Shown: positions 9,066 through 20,992, numbered from the stretch's first letter. The stretch: 25,066 nucleotides of DNA from Pleurobrachia bachei (GCA_000695325.1 AVPN01001122.1:3199-28264), one strand, 5' to 3'. The notes: generated from the sequence alone by a model not told the origin. Numbers and translations: made by a program.

Positions 9066-12000
9066 ACCACAAGCGTTTATAAGGATACCTGTATTTGTTG
9101 TAGAATCTTGATAAAAGAAGACGAGCTGGTGCTTCTAAGTAAACGCATGACAAAGGTAAATCAGCCTGGGTCACAGTTTGGCAAATTGCTGGAATACTTG
9201 AACAGCCCTGAACACCTACGCCGAGGTTATTCTCCAATCACAACTTTAGTAGGGAAAGTTATGTGCAAGTATTGTCATAGGGCACTTAATCTTGGGAATA
9301 TGCCACGCAGATCTGTAGCAAATAAGCTTGATGCCGGAAGCTGTCCTCCAGAATTGCGGGATCTGAACACTTTTGAGCAAATTCTTCTGCGGAGAGTGAA
9401 TATGTTTCAAAGTACAGTTGTTCTTGGCCCAACCGGTGGCCACTTGAAAAGAAGTGAGAAAATGAAGGCTATGAAAGGATTTTGTGTCCATATACCAATG
9501 CCTCTTGAAGATACTGTGTCACAGCTAAACGATCTCAAGCCAGGTGCCCTTGTTGACCCAGACAAGACGATCCAGCTTCTGGGCGTACCAAACAAAGATA
9601 AGTTCGTTTGGCATCATTTGGTGGACGTTAACAAGGTTTATCGCGCTTTGGAATGGTTTGTGAACAACAACGACCAGTATGCTGATGTAAAGCTCCCTGC
9701 TTCCCCGGACGAGATACTTCCTCAATTTGATATTGGAGAGCCGTCGCAGCAGACGAATGTGGTAGGAAGTCAGGACGTAATTGATTTCCTTGGTGAACTC
9801 GGTAAAAGTTCGTCTGAATCTGAAGAAAAAGATATTGTTCCTTTTCACAGTGATGATTCATTTTTGACAATTGATGAATGTATGAGCAATTCTTCGGATT
9901 ACACAGTTTTGTCAGAAATGTCTTTCGAGGAAACACAGCCCTCTCAGCTGACAGTTGTGTCCGAGACATCTGCTGAGGAAACACAGCCCTCTCAGCTGAC
10001 AGTGGTGTCCGAGACATCTGCTGAGGAAACACAGCCCTCTCAGCTGACAGTGGTGTCCGAGACATCTGCTGAGGAAACACAGCCCTCTCAGCTGACAGTG
10101 GTGTCCGAGACATCTGCTGAGGAAACACAGCCCTCTCAGCTGACAGTGGTGTCCGAGACATCTGCTGAGGAAACACAGCCCTCTCAGCTGACAGTGGTGT
10201 CCGAGACATCTGCTGAGGAAACACAGCCCTCTCAGCTGACAGTGGTGTCCGAGACATCTGCTGAGGAAACACAGCCCTCTCAGCTGACAGTGGTGTCCGA
10301 GACATCTGCTGAGGAAACACAGCCCTCTCAGCTGACAGTGGTGTCCGAGACATCTGCTGAGGAAACACAGCCCTCTCAGCTGACAGTGGTGTCCGAGACA
10401 TCTGCTGAGGAAACACAGCCCTCTCAGCTGACAGTGGTGTCCGAGACATCTGCTGAGGAAACACAGCCCTCTCAGCTGACAGTGGTGTCCGAGACATCTG
10501 CTGAGGAAACACAGCCCTCTCAGCTGACAGTGGTGTCCGAGACATCTGCTGAGGAAACACAGCCCTCTCAGCTGACAGTGGTGTCCGAGACATCTGCTGA
10601 GGAAACACAGCCCTCTCAGCTGACAGTGGTGTCCGAGACATCTGCTGAGGAAACACAGCCCTCTCAGCTGACAGTGGTGTCCGAGACATCTGCTGAGGAA
10701 ACACAGCCCTCTCAGCTGACAGTGGTGTCCGAGACATCTGCTGAGGAAACACAGCCCTCTCAGCTGACAGTGGTGTCCGAGACATCTGCTGAGGAAACAC
10801 AGCCCTCTCAGCTGACAGTGGTGTCCGAGACATCTGCTGAGGAAACACAGCCCTCTCAGCTGACAGTGGTGTCCGAGACATCTGCTGAGGAAACACAGCC
10901 CTCTCAGCTGACAGTGGTGTCCGAGACATCTGCTGAGGAAACACAGCCCTCTCAGCTGACAGTGGTGTCCGAGACATCTGCTGAGGAAACACAGCCCTCT
11001 CAGCTGACAGTGGTGTCCGAGACATCTGCTGAGGAAACACAGCCCTCTCAGCTGACAGTGGTGTCCGAGACATCTGCTGAGGAAACACAGCCCTCTCAGC
11101 TGACAGTGGTGTCCGAGACATCTGCTGAGGAAACACAGCCCTCTCAGCTGACAGTGGTGTCCGAGACATCTGCTGAGGAAACACAGCCCTCTCAGCTGAC
11201 AGTGGTGTCCGAGACATCTGCTGAGGAAACACAGCCCTCTCAGCTGACAGTGGTGTCCGAGACATCTGCTGAGGAAACACAGCCCTCTCAGCTGACAGTG
11301 GTGTCCGAGACATCTGCTGAGGAAACACAGCCCTCTCAGCTGACAGTGGTGTCCGAGACATCTGCTGAGGAAACACAGCCCTCTCAGCTGACAGTGGTGT
11401 CCGAGACGTTGTGTCTGAGACATCTGCTGAGGAAACACAGCCCTCTCAGCTGACAGTAGTCTCCGAGACATCTGCTGAGGAAACACAGCCCTCTCAGCTG
11501 ACAGTTGTGTCCGAGACATCTGCTGAGGAAACACAGCCGGTGCTTCTTTCTCAAGGGGGACTAGACGCAGAGCACACTAAAGAGGTGCTAGGACGGAAAT
11601 TCATTCATTTGCTAAGACGCCTGTCAGGATATGACACGGTTTGTAAACACTGTGCCAATCGCCTCCTATTGACACGACTTCATGTTCTGAGACTAGGGAC
11701 TGTACTCCTTAGCCAAAATTCACTGATCCAGCGAGTCAAAAAAGTTGAAGAATTGCTGAAAAAAGCTGAACGACCATACACCGTACTGGAACAAAAAACA
11801 ACGATGTGTCGACTGTGCCATAGATTCAATGGGCACCTGAGCGTTTCCAAGAAAGTTAAGAGAAGCAAAGCCTTACAAGATGAAAATATCACAACGTACA
11901 AAGAGTTAGTCGAGGCACGTGAAACGTTAGCAAACATGATTGACTTGTTTATCGAATCAAAGTACCTTTGTGTCGATTGTGGTTATAACACATCAGATCA

Positions 12001-15000
12001 ACGAGGTAAAGGCGAGAAAACTGTTAGTCCTTTAACAACAAAGAACTCTAAAATTGCAGCAACTGCAGATCGTGTTGTAGTTATTATCGGTGGGTTAATT
12101 GACCTTACGGAGTCTTCTTCGAACGATCAGTGCATGAAATGTGAAAAACTTATCTTCGCACCTGAGTTAGTTCAACAGCACCCAGACATTGCACCTTGGA
12201 CTAGAACTTCCAACTCATCCTGGCACGAACTTGCAGACCAGGTTGATCACAAATGTACTGGTGAAAACCCCGACAAAGATTTGAACAAAAATATGTTACA
12301 TAAACTCTGTGTGACATGGGAAAGTAAGAGGATAAGGGATTCGGTGTGTGGTGAAAACTGCACTAAGGTCCTAGACAAAGTTGTCAAACAGTTCCGGCGA
12401 TTAAAAGGTGGGTTTATTTTCAAACCTGATTGGTTGGAAACCAAGTTTTTAACTCACATGCTTGATGATGTTGTCTTACGTCTGGATAACTTAAACTCAC
12501 ACTGCTTTTTGTGTGTGGTATCTGGGGAAGACGATTTTAATACAATTATGAGTACATCCAATCAGTCATCGATCGACAGTACAAGTGTTGATTCCGAAGA
12601 GAGTTGCAGTATGGTGTGTGGTGGTGCTACTGCTGTTGACCAAAGCAGTGATCCTGACAACGAGATCAAAGAAGATGATGTGGTTATATCCGATTTTTCA
12701 AGTCTCAATACATCCGGATCATCTCAAGCTGGCGCTGATGCAGATACCACGGAAAAAGCAAGGAAACTGATTAAAAAGATGGACCCAGACGATTTTAAAA
12801 ACAGGATAGAGGAGATGTCATTCATGAACATAGATGCTCTATTGGAGAGCAATCTAGACAGCCTCTATGAAATGTTGAAAGTGGAATCGACACCGTTACT
12901 GTCGAGCGATGAACGGCTGGAACTGCTGTCATTCCCTGAACTCTTCTGTTACGGTCAAGGATCCCTCCATGACAAAAGACCTGTGAGTTTAAAGTGTGGC
13001 CCAGCAAAGTATACTGAAGCTAAATTACTTTCTGGAGATTCACGATTTCGTCAAAACTTACAATACGTGTTCTATCTGGCTGGGGAGCAGTTGCGTCGAA
13101 AGATTTCTCAGAGTGTGTATTGTGCACTTAGAAACGTGCATGGTCTGGATAAATTGTCGTCTGGAGAGTTACTTCAAAAACTCAAAAGCAATGATGATGG
13201 CATAAAGAGGAAGATTACAACCAGCCTCAGAGATGTTCCAGGGACGAAACAGTATTGGGCAAGTGTAAAGAGTAAGCTGAGAGCACAGACGGAGAAGTAT
13301 GGCCCCCCGACATTTTTCGTTACTTTCAGTCCCGCTGAGTATGCTTGGCCCGAACTAATTGGTATGCTTCGGGATTTGAACAAAGATTTGCCCAATATCG
13401 ACTCTCTGACAGATAGCGAGCTTCTCAACAAAGAGCCCGCACTTACCACTCGTTTTATTCATACAAAGTTTCAAGCACTCCTCGAATTCATTAAAAAGGG
13501 GCAGCCGTTAGGCAAGGTTAAGTCACACTTCGTCAGATATGAGTACCAAGGCAGGGGAACTGTTCATTTCCATTGTTTCCTATGGATAGAAAACGCACCC
13601 GTACTTGGCGAATGTACCGATGAAGAAGCAGCTACGTTTATCCAGAGGGTCATTACTTGTAGGTTACCAGACAAGAACGCAGAACCCGAGCTCTACGAAG
13701 TTGTTAAAAAGTTCCAGACACATGCTTGCAGAAAGTATTGCCTTCGAAGTGTCAAGTCTCCAAGTCTCCGGTTTACATTGCTATGCAGATTCGGGTTTCC
13801 ATTTCCCAGTTCCAGACAGTTTCTCCTAAGGGACGTTCTATCAAGTCTGATAGGCAGGGCAAGGAACAAATTTAGAAAGAGGTTGTACGATTTGGTAAGA
13901 AGTTACGAGGAAAGAAACATCAATGCATACAATCCGACATGTATCTTGTTATGGGGTGGTAATATGGATATCCAATTTCTTTCCGAAAACTCGTATACGA
14001 TAACTGATTACGTCTGTAAGTATATGCTGAAAGGGGAAGTAAGCAATATCAACTGCGACTTTTCGAGTATGGCAGACACTTCAGGATCAGCATTTCAGAA
14101 ATACATCAAGTTTGCATACACATTTCTTAAGCAGCGTGAGATGAGTGCCCACGAGGCATGCGATCTCATGCTTCTTACCGGCGGCGAGTTGTGGTCTAGC
14201 TCGGAGAAGTATGTGTGGGTGCCCACGACATTGCCAGAACATCGGTCAAGAACACTCAAGAAAGTTTCAGAGCTGGAGAAGAATGAAGAGTCAACAGAGA
14301 TATTCTACCGTGACTGGGTTCACGACATTTACCCTAACAGGATGAAGAAGGATGAGAGTCTAAATCTGTTCAGATTCATTTCAAAGTATGAACGGGTTAA
14401 CCGCACGATGGGCACTCCTCTCCGTGTAAAGGGAAAAGAAATCTGTTGGCTGAAGAAACGAGACAAAGAGCCCGTCATTTATCACCACCAACACAACGTG
14501 AAGAAATCCCCTGAACTGTTTTATTATAGCATGTTATCACTGTATAAAATATGGCGACAAGAATCAGACATACTGGGGGAAAGTAAAACCTACCAGGAGG
14601 AGTTCTTTCGGTGTGTCGACAGTAATGTGCCTGAATTTGAAGACTTACGACATTATTCGGCGAGAAGACTGGATATTGAAAAGGCAAGATCAGAAATGCA
14701 GACAAAAGTGGAAGAAGCGGTGAAAGGAGACAAAGCAGGTGATGATAATGGTAAGGTTACAGCTGTAAAATCTGATGCTGATGATGAAGATAGTGATGGG
14801 ACAGATACCAACCCTGTCATGGATGGTGTCCTTGATCATTATCAACAAAATACAGGCCAAAGCGGAATCAAAACACAACAAGAGCTCGACAACTTTGTTG
14901 CTACACTCAATAAAGATCAACTTGATGTGTACAACAAAGTGACCAGTTGGCTGCTTCATATGGAAGCTGAACACACCAGCGGGACATGTAAAAAGAAAGA

Positions 15001-17563
15001 TTGCACTGGGCAACTTCTTCTTTATGTGTCTGGGTTTGGTGGCACAGGCAAAACGTACCTCATTACTGCACTGACAGGATTCTGTTTTGTGCAGCGTGAG
15101 GTACACAAAAAGGACATGGGCCTGTTGCTGATGGCGCCAACTGGAGTCGCAGCTTTAGGAATTGGGGGTTTCACATGTCATGCAGCACTTTCACTCAACG
15201 TTCAGCACGGTCAAACACCCAAATACACATCATATCACGGGGAAAAACTTCACAGGACAAGGCAGGTATTTTCTGACCTGAAGTGCGTTGTGATCGACGA
15301 AATTTCAATGGTATCAAATATACTTTTGTTTTATATCAGCCTTAGACTTTCTGAGCTGTTCAAAGGTCAACCTGGAGGTAATCAACCTTTTGGCGGAAGG
15401 TGCGTCATCCTCTTTGGTGATCTTCTTCAACTTCAGCCTGTTCAAGCGGCCTATCCTTTCGAGGAAATATCTTCTGAGAAGATACAAAAACTAACTGGTG
15501 GTGTCCAGTTCGCCCAGAATATTTGGCGTCTATTTGAGTACGCAGAGTTGAACATCAACCAGCGGCAAAAAATGACAGTTGCTAATGGACAAGAGTGGAA
15601 GGAGTTGCTCGGTCGACTGAGAGTTGGAGGTATGACAGGGGATGACGTGAAACTCCTATCAACCCGTCTTATACAACTCAAGGAAAGAGATGATATACAC
15701 AAGTGCAAGATCGAGGTTATAAAATATTACAGGGAGCTTGTGAAGCATGACCCTAGAGCTGTCTGTTTGCTCCCCACCAAAGCAATGGTGGGTGAGTTTA
15801 ACGATGCAATGCTGGAGTGCACTGTCTCAAAGACAGTGACTATTCCTGCCATTGATGACATCCAGCCTTGTATCGCCTCAAAGCGGCAGCGGATCGAACA
15901 GGCTATCAAGAAACTTGATAAACTGGACGATTCGCGAAACACGGCAGCTCTGGAACAACTTCTTATTTTAGGAGAAAATGTGAGGGTTATGCTTCGCCGC
16001 AATATCGATCTAGGGAAAGGCCTTGTTAACGGGAGCATGGGTACCATTGTAAAGATTCACCTCGACCCTATCTCTAAAATTGTCCACAAAATCTCTATCA
16101 AGTTCGATGATATTGATGATGTACAAGACATTTTGAGAGACAGGAGGGAAATCATGGTTTTCAGCGGGGGATTCTTTTTTAGGTCCCAGTTCCCAATAAC
16201 ACTGTCTTATAGTATTACTATACATAAGGCACAAGGCCTTACCCTAGACACTGTGCTCACGGATGTTGGTAACCGACTCTTCGCACCAGGCCAGATGTAT
16301 GTCTGTCTTTCTAGAGTTCGATCTCTAGCTGGGCTGCACCTGATCAACTTTTCTCCTAAGAAAGGCATTGCTAACGTTTCTGCTCTCAAAGAGTATGTGC
16401 GTATCAGTAACAACAGTGTTTACATGCCACAAGCGCCTTCCTCTGTATTTAAGGTAGGCAAGAGCTTCGAACAGCGGAAATGGTGGGTAAACAAAGGAGC
16501 AGTTGCTAAGGCCAAGGATGGAATCACCAATGTCGTAAAGGACAATATTGTCAATAAGCCAAGTGGTCGTCCGAAGAAGAAAGTCAAGGCGATTAAAACA
16601 AAGAATAAAACGAAGACTACAACACAGAACACCCCGGATACCAATGAAACACAGAAAATCATCTCACTGGCAAGAAGGGGAAGAAATGCTAACTTTCACT
16701 TGGAAGGTATGACATCAGTGGAACTAAACATCTTGTATTCGACCATTATCACTCCAGGCCTGGCGGGTTCTTTGGAAGGCTTCCATAACAGGCTCGCTCA
16801 GCAATTGAACCCAGATCCATTCAACAGATCACGAGTGCGGGTTAAGTGGTTATCGGACGACGTCATACAGCAATATATGTGGGCTGTTATCGATAGAGTG
16901 GAAAATTCGAATCCCGGATACTCATTTTTTAGCATGGCGGCATGTTTTGACACTTACCGAGATCCTGTTTGTCCAGCTGGAGAGCATATCCGTGAATTGA
17001 GCCTGAGTGAACTTACAGAGAGGGATTTCGAAGACAAAATACTACCAACGTATATCAACCAGGCGTATATGCACAGGAGGTGGTCTTCGACACGAGTGAT
17101 CACTGGTACAAAAGAAGAGCGAATGATCGCAGACGGTGATCCCATGGATAAGGACATCATTGCACTTATCGGCAATCCATCTACGAACCACTGGGTAATG
17201 ACAATCATTGATAACCGACCATCGCACAAAACAATTTCGTATTTTGATTCTGGTAGGTATCAGAGACAGGACGTTGCTGAAAGGTGTCTCTACTATCTCA
17301 AAGGTCTCCAGATTTATCGAAAAACAATAAGCGACCTTGGTGTTCAACTGAATCCAGTATCAGTTAATTTGAGGACTCATGCTATTCAAGACGGAGGATC
17401 TGTTCGCCAGGAAAATTCATTTGACTGTGGGGTTTTTACTCTTGTCAACCTTGAGCTATACTTGGCTGGTTTACCAATGACAACCGTCTCTCCAGGTAAG
17501 CTTCCTCTCTACAGAGCAAATATTTTAGCTCGTTTACTTGAGTTTGAGGCCCTCAAGCAATAG
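9066..17563 (+). CDS. Rep endonuclease - PIF1-type helicase - Ulp1-type protease (terminal exon of the Helitron-like gene)
   Basis: The exon starts at the acceptor before 9066 with TTSVYKDTCICC and runs to the stop at 17563, roughly 2800 codons. In order it holds: cysteine-pair modules (CICC, CKYC); a 48-bp coding minisatellite (9912-11540); more CxxC pairs (CKHC, CRLC, CVDC, CMKC) between 11640 and 12150; an acidic Ser-rich linker; the Rep domain with its HUH motif (HFH) and Y2 motif; a second acidic linker; the PIF1 helicase; a basic linker with GRPKKK; and the Ulp1-type protease. In Helitrons, Rep nicks and joins single strands and the helicase unwinds 5'-3'. The protease may process this very large polyprotein or act on SUMO-like conjugates, which is inference. 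The frame is otherwise excellent, with about one break located in the minisatellite. Confidence 0.9.
9912..11540 (+). repeat. 48-bp coding minisatellite, about 33 units
   Basis: A 48-bp unit encoding the 16-residue repeat SETSAEETQPSQLTVV recurs about 33 times. Inner units appear identical at the DNA level, while the first and last few carry substitutions (for example SFEETQ at the left edge). The product is acidic, Ser/Thr/Gln-rich and has no cysteines, which suggests a disordered spacer. The pattern of uniform centre and variant edges is typical of recent slippage or unequal exchange. Confidence 0.97.
13290..14040 (+). other. Rep (HUH/Y2) endonuclease domain
   Basis: The domain opens with PPTFFVTFSPAEYAWPEL (about 13300), typical of the Helitron-like N-terminal domain. 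The metal-binding HUH motif is the HFH in RGTVHFHCFLWIE (about 13555-13590). The Y2 motif is DYVCKYMLKGE (from 14006), with two tyrosines spaced Y-x-x-x-Y and followed by the expected lysine. These are the catalytic elements of rolling-circle transposition in this family and all appear intact. Confidence 0.9.
14860..16410 (+). other. PIF1-type superfamily 1B helicase domain
   Basis: Walker A is GFGGTGKTYL (about 15032-15061). Motif Ia is MAPTGVAALGIGGFTCHAAL (about 15130-15190). Walker B is VVIDEISMVS (about 15287-15316). Motif III is FGDLLQLQPVQ (about 15415-15447). Motif V/VI are ITIHKAQGLTLDTV (about 16215) and MYVCLSRVRSLAGLHL (about 16295-16342). All diagnostic motifs are present and in order, so the helicase looks intact. 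The insertion between motifs Ia and II is short, as in other Helitron helicases. Confidence 0.95.
16850..17563 (+). other. Ulp1/C48-type cysteine protease domain
   Basis: The C-terminal part carries a Ulp1-like catalytic layout. The histidine is in NHWVMTIID (17186-17212), the aspartate in YFDSGRY (Asp at 17246), and the glutamine/asparagine and cysteine in RQENSFDCGVF (Cys at 17426). A YMHRRWSS stretch near 17067 resembles the conserved N-terminal part of the family fold. Ulp1 proteases cleave after the di-glycine of SUMO-like proteins. As the last domain of a transposase this is an accessory; OTU-type proteases are the better-known accessory in Helentrons. Confidence 0.85.
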
Positions 17564-18987
17564 TGTTGGTGTGTGTGTGTCTGTGTGTGTGTGTGTGTGT
17601 GTATGTGGTATGGTTTGGTTTGATACCACGATACCGCAACGAATTTTTTGACACGATTTCTATGACATAAAGAGATGCCAATTTGGATATCTGTCTGAGT
17701 GGTACAATGTTTGTCTGATTTGAAGGAAGATAAAGATTAAATACAACATCTATTTTTCAATTATGAAGTTGATATAGGAAACAGGTTGTTATTTTGACAG
17801 AGTAAAGCGATATGGAAGTTATACTTTCTTTGAAAACTGAATCTTTTATAGCTGAGTGTTCTTATTACGTAGTATACTATCATTAGTACTATGTCAAGTT
17901 TGCAACTATTTTATGACTATGAGAGATAGAAACTGAGACAATTATATATTATAATGATTTTTACGTGTGTGTAAGTTAATGAGTATTGTTAGTAGATCTA
18001 GAGAGTGGGATTTAATAAAAAAGCATTCGACGCAAGATAGAAGTACAAAAGTGGATAAATCGGGATACTGATACTTGTTGGATCCACCAGCTACACTCCA
18101 GATATTTGAGGTAACTTCACCTGAACTTATCGTATAATAACGGATTTATCGAAAATATTTTGCTAACTAATCTGAAAACAGTATTGAAAACCCTTACATT
18201 TTTCAGATATAATAACCATGTTAACTGGCGCTCCATCAATATGATTATCCTAAAAGTAAACACCAGTGAATGCGTTTGTGTTGAGAAACTCCTACCGAAA
18301 CTGACCTGTAAAATCATGAAGCTGACTATAGCTATGTATATTGGACAAAATACCAACTATCCGGAAAACCCGCTAATCAGTAATCTTGGACCATGTATTA
18401 CATGACATTCCAGTAAGTAATATTGGTAATCAAAAGAACCTTTATTTAAATCTCATTTTAGCATGCAAAAAATGTATGATTTGAGTAGCTGCAGTATTTA
18501 GAATTAATGTTATAAGGCTATAATTGAGTATGTTACAGGAAGAAGTGTACAATATTCGGGCATCATGAAGTAACACCAACGATCCTCGTTGTCGGCAGCG
18601 CTTGTCAAAAATGAAGAACACACTCAACGAGTAATTGGGGAGACAGGAGTGAAACTTGCGGTAGCAAACTAAGAAAGGTAAATACTATCTCGATGTTATG
18701 TAAAATATAGTGCACTAATATATTAGTACACATATTATGTGTGTTCAAAATTTCTATGTCAATCGTGATTGTCATTGTTTAATGTGACCAGCTAACTACA
18801 ATTACTGTTTTCTATACAATCTAAGTAGCTAAATTCTTTTCAGGTTGTGATCCACAGTATCAAGAAAGTCCTGACTACAACTGCATCATGCAATAATTGC
18901 TACATCAAAATAATTGTTGATTTTTATCCATGGTTTATTTTACTGTAACTAAATCACTGTGTATAATAATAATAATCAAATAATATC
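17564..18987 (+). other. AT-rich spacer after the Rep/helicase stop
   Basis: A (GT)n microsatellite lies right after the stop (about 17567-17602) and an AATAAA at 18014-18019 is a plausible polyadenylation signal for the transposon gene. A donor-like AAG|GTAAAT at 18678 and an acceptor-like TTTTCAG at about 18843 could bound 5' untranslated exons of the gene that begins at 18988. I see no convincing coding sequence here; the short open frames at 18160-18405 have no recognisable features. Confidence 0.5.
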
Positions 18988-20811
18988 ATGTCATTATGTA
19001 ACCAATTTAAAATCCTCTCTATTTATATAGCTATGTTTCTGTACATCTCTCTATTTTACCTCCTGACAGTGGCACAAGCAACAGAAACAATATTTTACAA
19101 ACAACTAGGATTGGCACTCGTACGGACGACGCATTCTGAATGTAAGCCCTTTCGCGATATATTTTATATGTAACAAGATTTGAGTCGAATGCTTTCAATG
19201 TTCAAAATTACATTTCAATTTTCAGTTAACCTTGAGGATGTAACGGTAAATATAGTCATGGAGAAGCCAGTCATTATTCGACCAACACCAGTTATAGTCC
19301 AGTTGGAAAGTAGTTTCGCTCCCAAAGTTGAGCTCAAAAGGTATACTTATATATATATCTGATTATATGTCAGATTTTTGACTCTCAGTGCAGTGTACCC
19401 TATTCGCTATCACTAAATATCTTCTTTTCAGTTGTGTTGATGGATGGTTATTGTTGGAGAGGGAATTGTCAAACCAGCTCAACAGCTGCACTTGTAAACA
19501 ACGTAAGCATTACCATAATTGTTATAATGGGATTTGATCAGGATTGAACTTAGCATAGTTGGCACTCAGTTAATATTTATTGGTTTAGATAACGTCTTTG
19601 CAATCAACATGGATGAACGAATATCTAATCCGGCACTACCTTTCTAGGAAACAAAAGATCGACTATCGATAATATAATTAAGAATGAGGATCTGGTCAGG
19701 AAAATACTGTCAAAAAGAATCGATAGCACAAAAAACCAAATATTTGTTGCTATCGAACAAGACAGTGCAGTACATCAGCTAACGCTAGAGACAGAGTGCC
19801 ACACCAATTCTATTCTTCTATACATTCAGTTGGTAATTACTTTTTTATTCATTTTTGTGACAATAAAATAATTATATTATCGAACACGAATCACGATACT
19901 GAATAGTCATTTGTGTTTTTATACCTATACTTTTTTAACATCAGGGTAACATAATCAAGACTTACTGCAAGCTGGTGACGCTCCTAAAAAGGGTGAATGA
20001 AGTTGGACCAGCTATATTATTGGAGGCTACCCAACAGTGGAACTCCAATGTGTACCCACTGCTGAAGGAGTCGACTCTGGCGAGCCCCATGGAATGCTGG
20101 GAAGATGAAAAAACAGCCGCTTTCCAGCTACACCTGACTGCCCGAAAGCCAGCAGCTGGCAGTCCCGTCATTTACAAGGCTTTTCAGACTGGTCTGGTCA
20201 TAGCCAATGGAGGTGTTCGACTTTCGCTGAGTACCTACCAGGCGCGGGTAAATGGTGTGTGGCGGGACGTGGATTGCGAGAGAGACTTATGTACAGTAGT
20301 GGGCCAATCCTGTCTTCAGGATTTGTCTTGTAAGGTTGAACCCACACCTTGTACTGGCACCCGATACATTTCATTCACGAATGGAGTTCTGTACACCAAA
20401 TGTAAAGGCTCCATGCACCCACAGTTTACACACTGGTCACCCAATAAGACACAGATTACCATTGACGACCATATAATAGAAAATCCTAACATTTTCACCA
20501 TCAACCAGACAGTCTTGACGAGTTCAGTTAACACTTCATACACACACTTCCTTACACATCCAAACTTGTCGCACTTTATTAACAATGTTATCTCCGACAA
20601 CAAGGATTCTGGCAATCTCTTAGATAAACTGCAGGTTAACACAAACAATAACTCAGAGAAAATATCATTTCTACAACTCTTTGTATATGTTGGTGCAGCA
20701 ATCATTTTATTATTAGCCCTAATTTTTATCACAGTTGTAGTGAAGCTTTTTAATTACATAATCCGCACTGCAAATAATTTAACTAACTATATGAACGAAC
20801 CTGATCTTTAA
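18988..20811 (+). CDS. Envelope-like, single-pass membrane glycoprotein gene, apparently intron-bearing
   Basis: The first open block starts at 18988 and encodes a basic N-terminus followed by a hydrophobic run (IYIAMFLYISLFYLLTVAQA), a clear signal peptide. Several short open blocks follow, each bounded by splice-like signals. The last block, from about 19945 to 20811, is the longest. It encodes a cysteine-rich ectodomain with several N-glycosylation sequons (NQT, NTS, NLS), a predicted helical stretch, a transmembrane run (VYVGAAIILLLALIFITVVV) and a short tail ending NEPDL. A short basic cluster midway resembles a proprotein-convertase site. This layout is that of viral envelope or fusion glycoproteins, but no specific family is recognised and a host membrane protein is possible. 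It looks whole under splicing. It lies about 1.4 kb downstream of the Helitron-like gene on the same strand. Confidence 0.5.
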
Positions 20812-20896
20812 ATTAAAGAGAGAGATGCTATTTCTATCATGTTTCTAATAATGATCTATACAAACAATGAACAGAAATGACTGTGATTTTCTTGTT

Positions 20897-20900
<4 letters not shown>

Positions 20901-20938
<38 letters not shown>
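20901..20938. repeat. (GA)n microsatellite
   Basis: This is an uninterrupted GA dinucleotide run of about 19 units in the 3' flank of the membrane glycoprotein gene. AATAAA motifs follow at about 20953 and 21004. Confidence 0.97.
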
Positions 20939-20940
<2 letters not shown>

Positions 20941-20992
20941 TTTTCTTAACAAATAAAACATCAGATTAATCAAATTAGTCGAATTTCGACTG

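Larger units (their letters stand above)
1..17563 (+). mobile_element. Helitron-like DNA transposon, large multi-exon variant (5' end outside window)
   Basis: A single + strand transcription unit can be followed from the window start to the stop at 17563. The terminal exon holds the Rep endonuclease and PIF1-type helicase pair that defines autonomous Helitron-like rolling-circle transposons, followed by an Ulp1-type protease. Exons joined by canonical GT..AG introns in compatible phase (5389-5565, 5704-5862, 5942-6010, 6174-7958, 8098-8236, 8314-8581, 8719-8929, 9066-17563) tie the upstream segments to it. The N-terminal exon group is tandemly duplicated and several coding minisatellites enlarge the gene. 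The long frames are well preserved, with about one break in the terminal exon and a few more in the duplicated N-terminal region, so it looks young but may not be active. I found no convincing terminal TC..CTRR signature or 3' hairpin, so the true ends are unknown. Confidence 0.85.

Noticed and set aside
9628-11534. Two very long antisense open frames (over 500 codons each) across the 48-bp array
   Set aside because: They exist only because the 48-bp unit lacks stops in several frames. They are pure repeat translations with no start context or unique domain.
9066-17563. Polinton or other virus-like element, because of the cysteine protease
   Set aside because: There is no protein-primed polymerase, integrase, packaging ATPase or capsid. 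Rep HUH/Y2 plus PIF1 helicase point to a Helitron-like element.
18160-18627. Short open frames in the spacer as possible genes
   Set aside because: They are AT-rich, with no recognisable motif, no supporting splice pattern and no repeated occurrence in the window.
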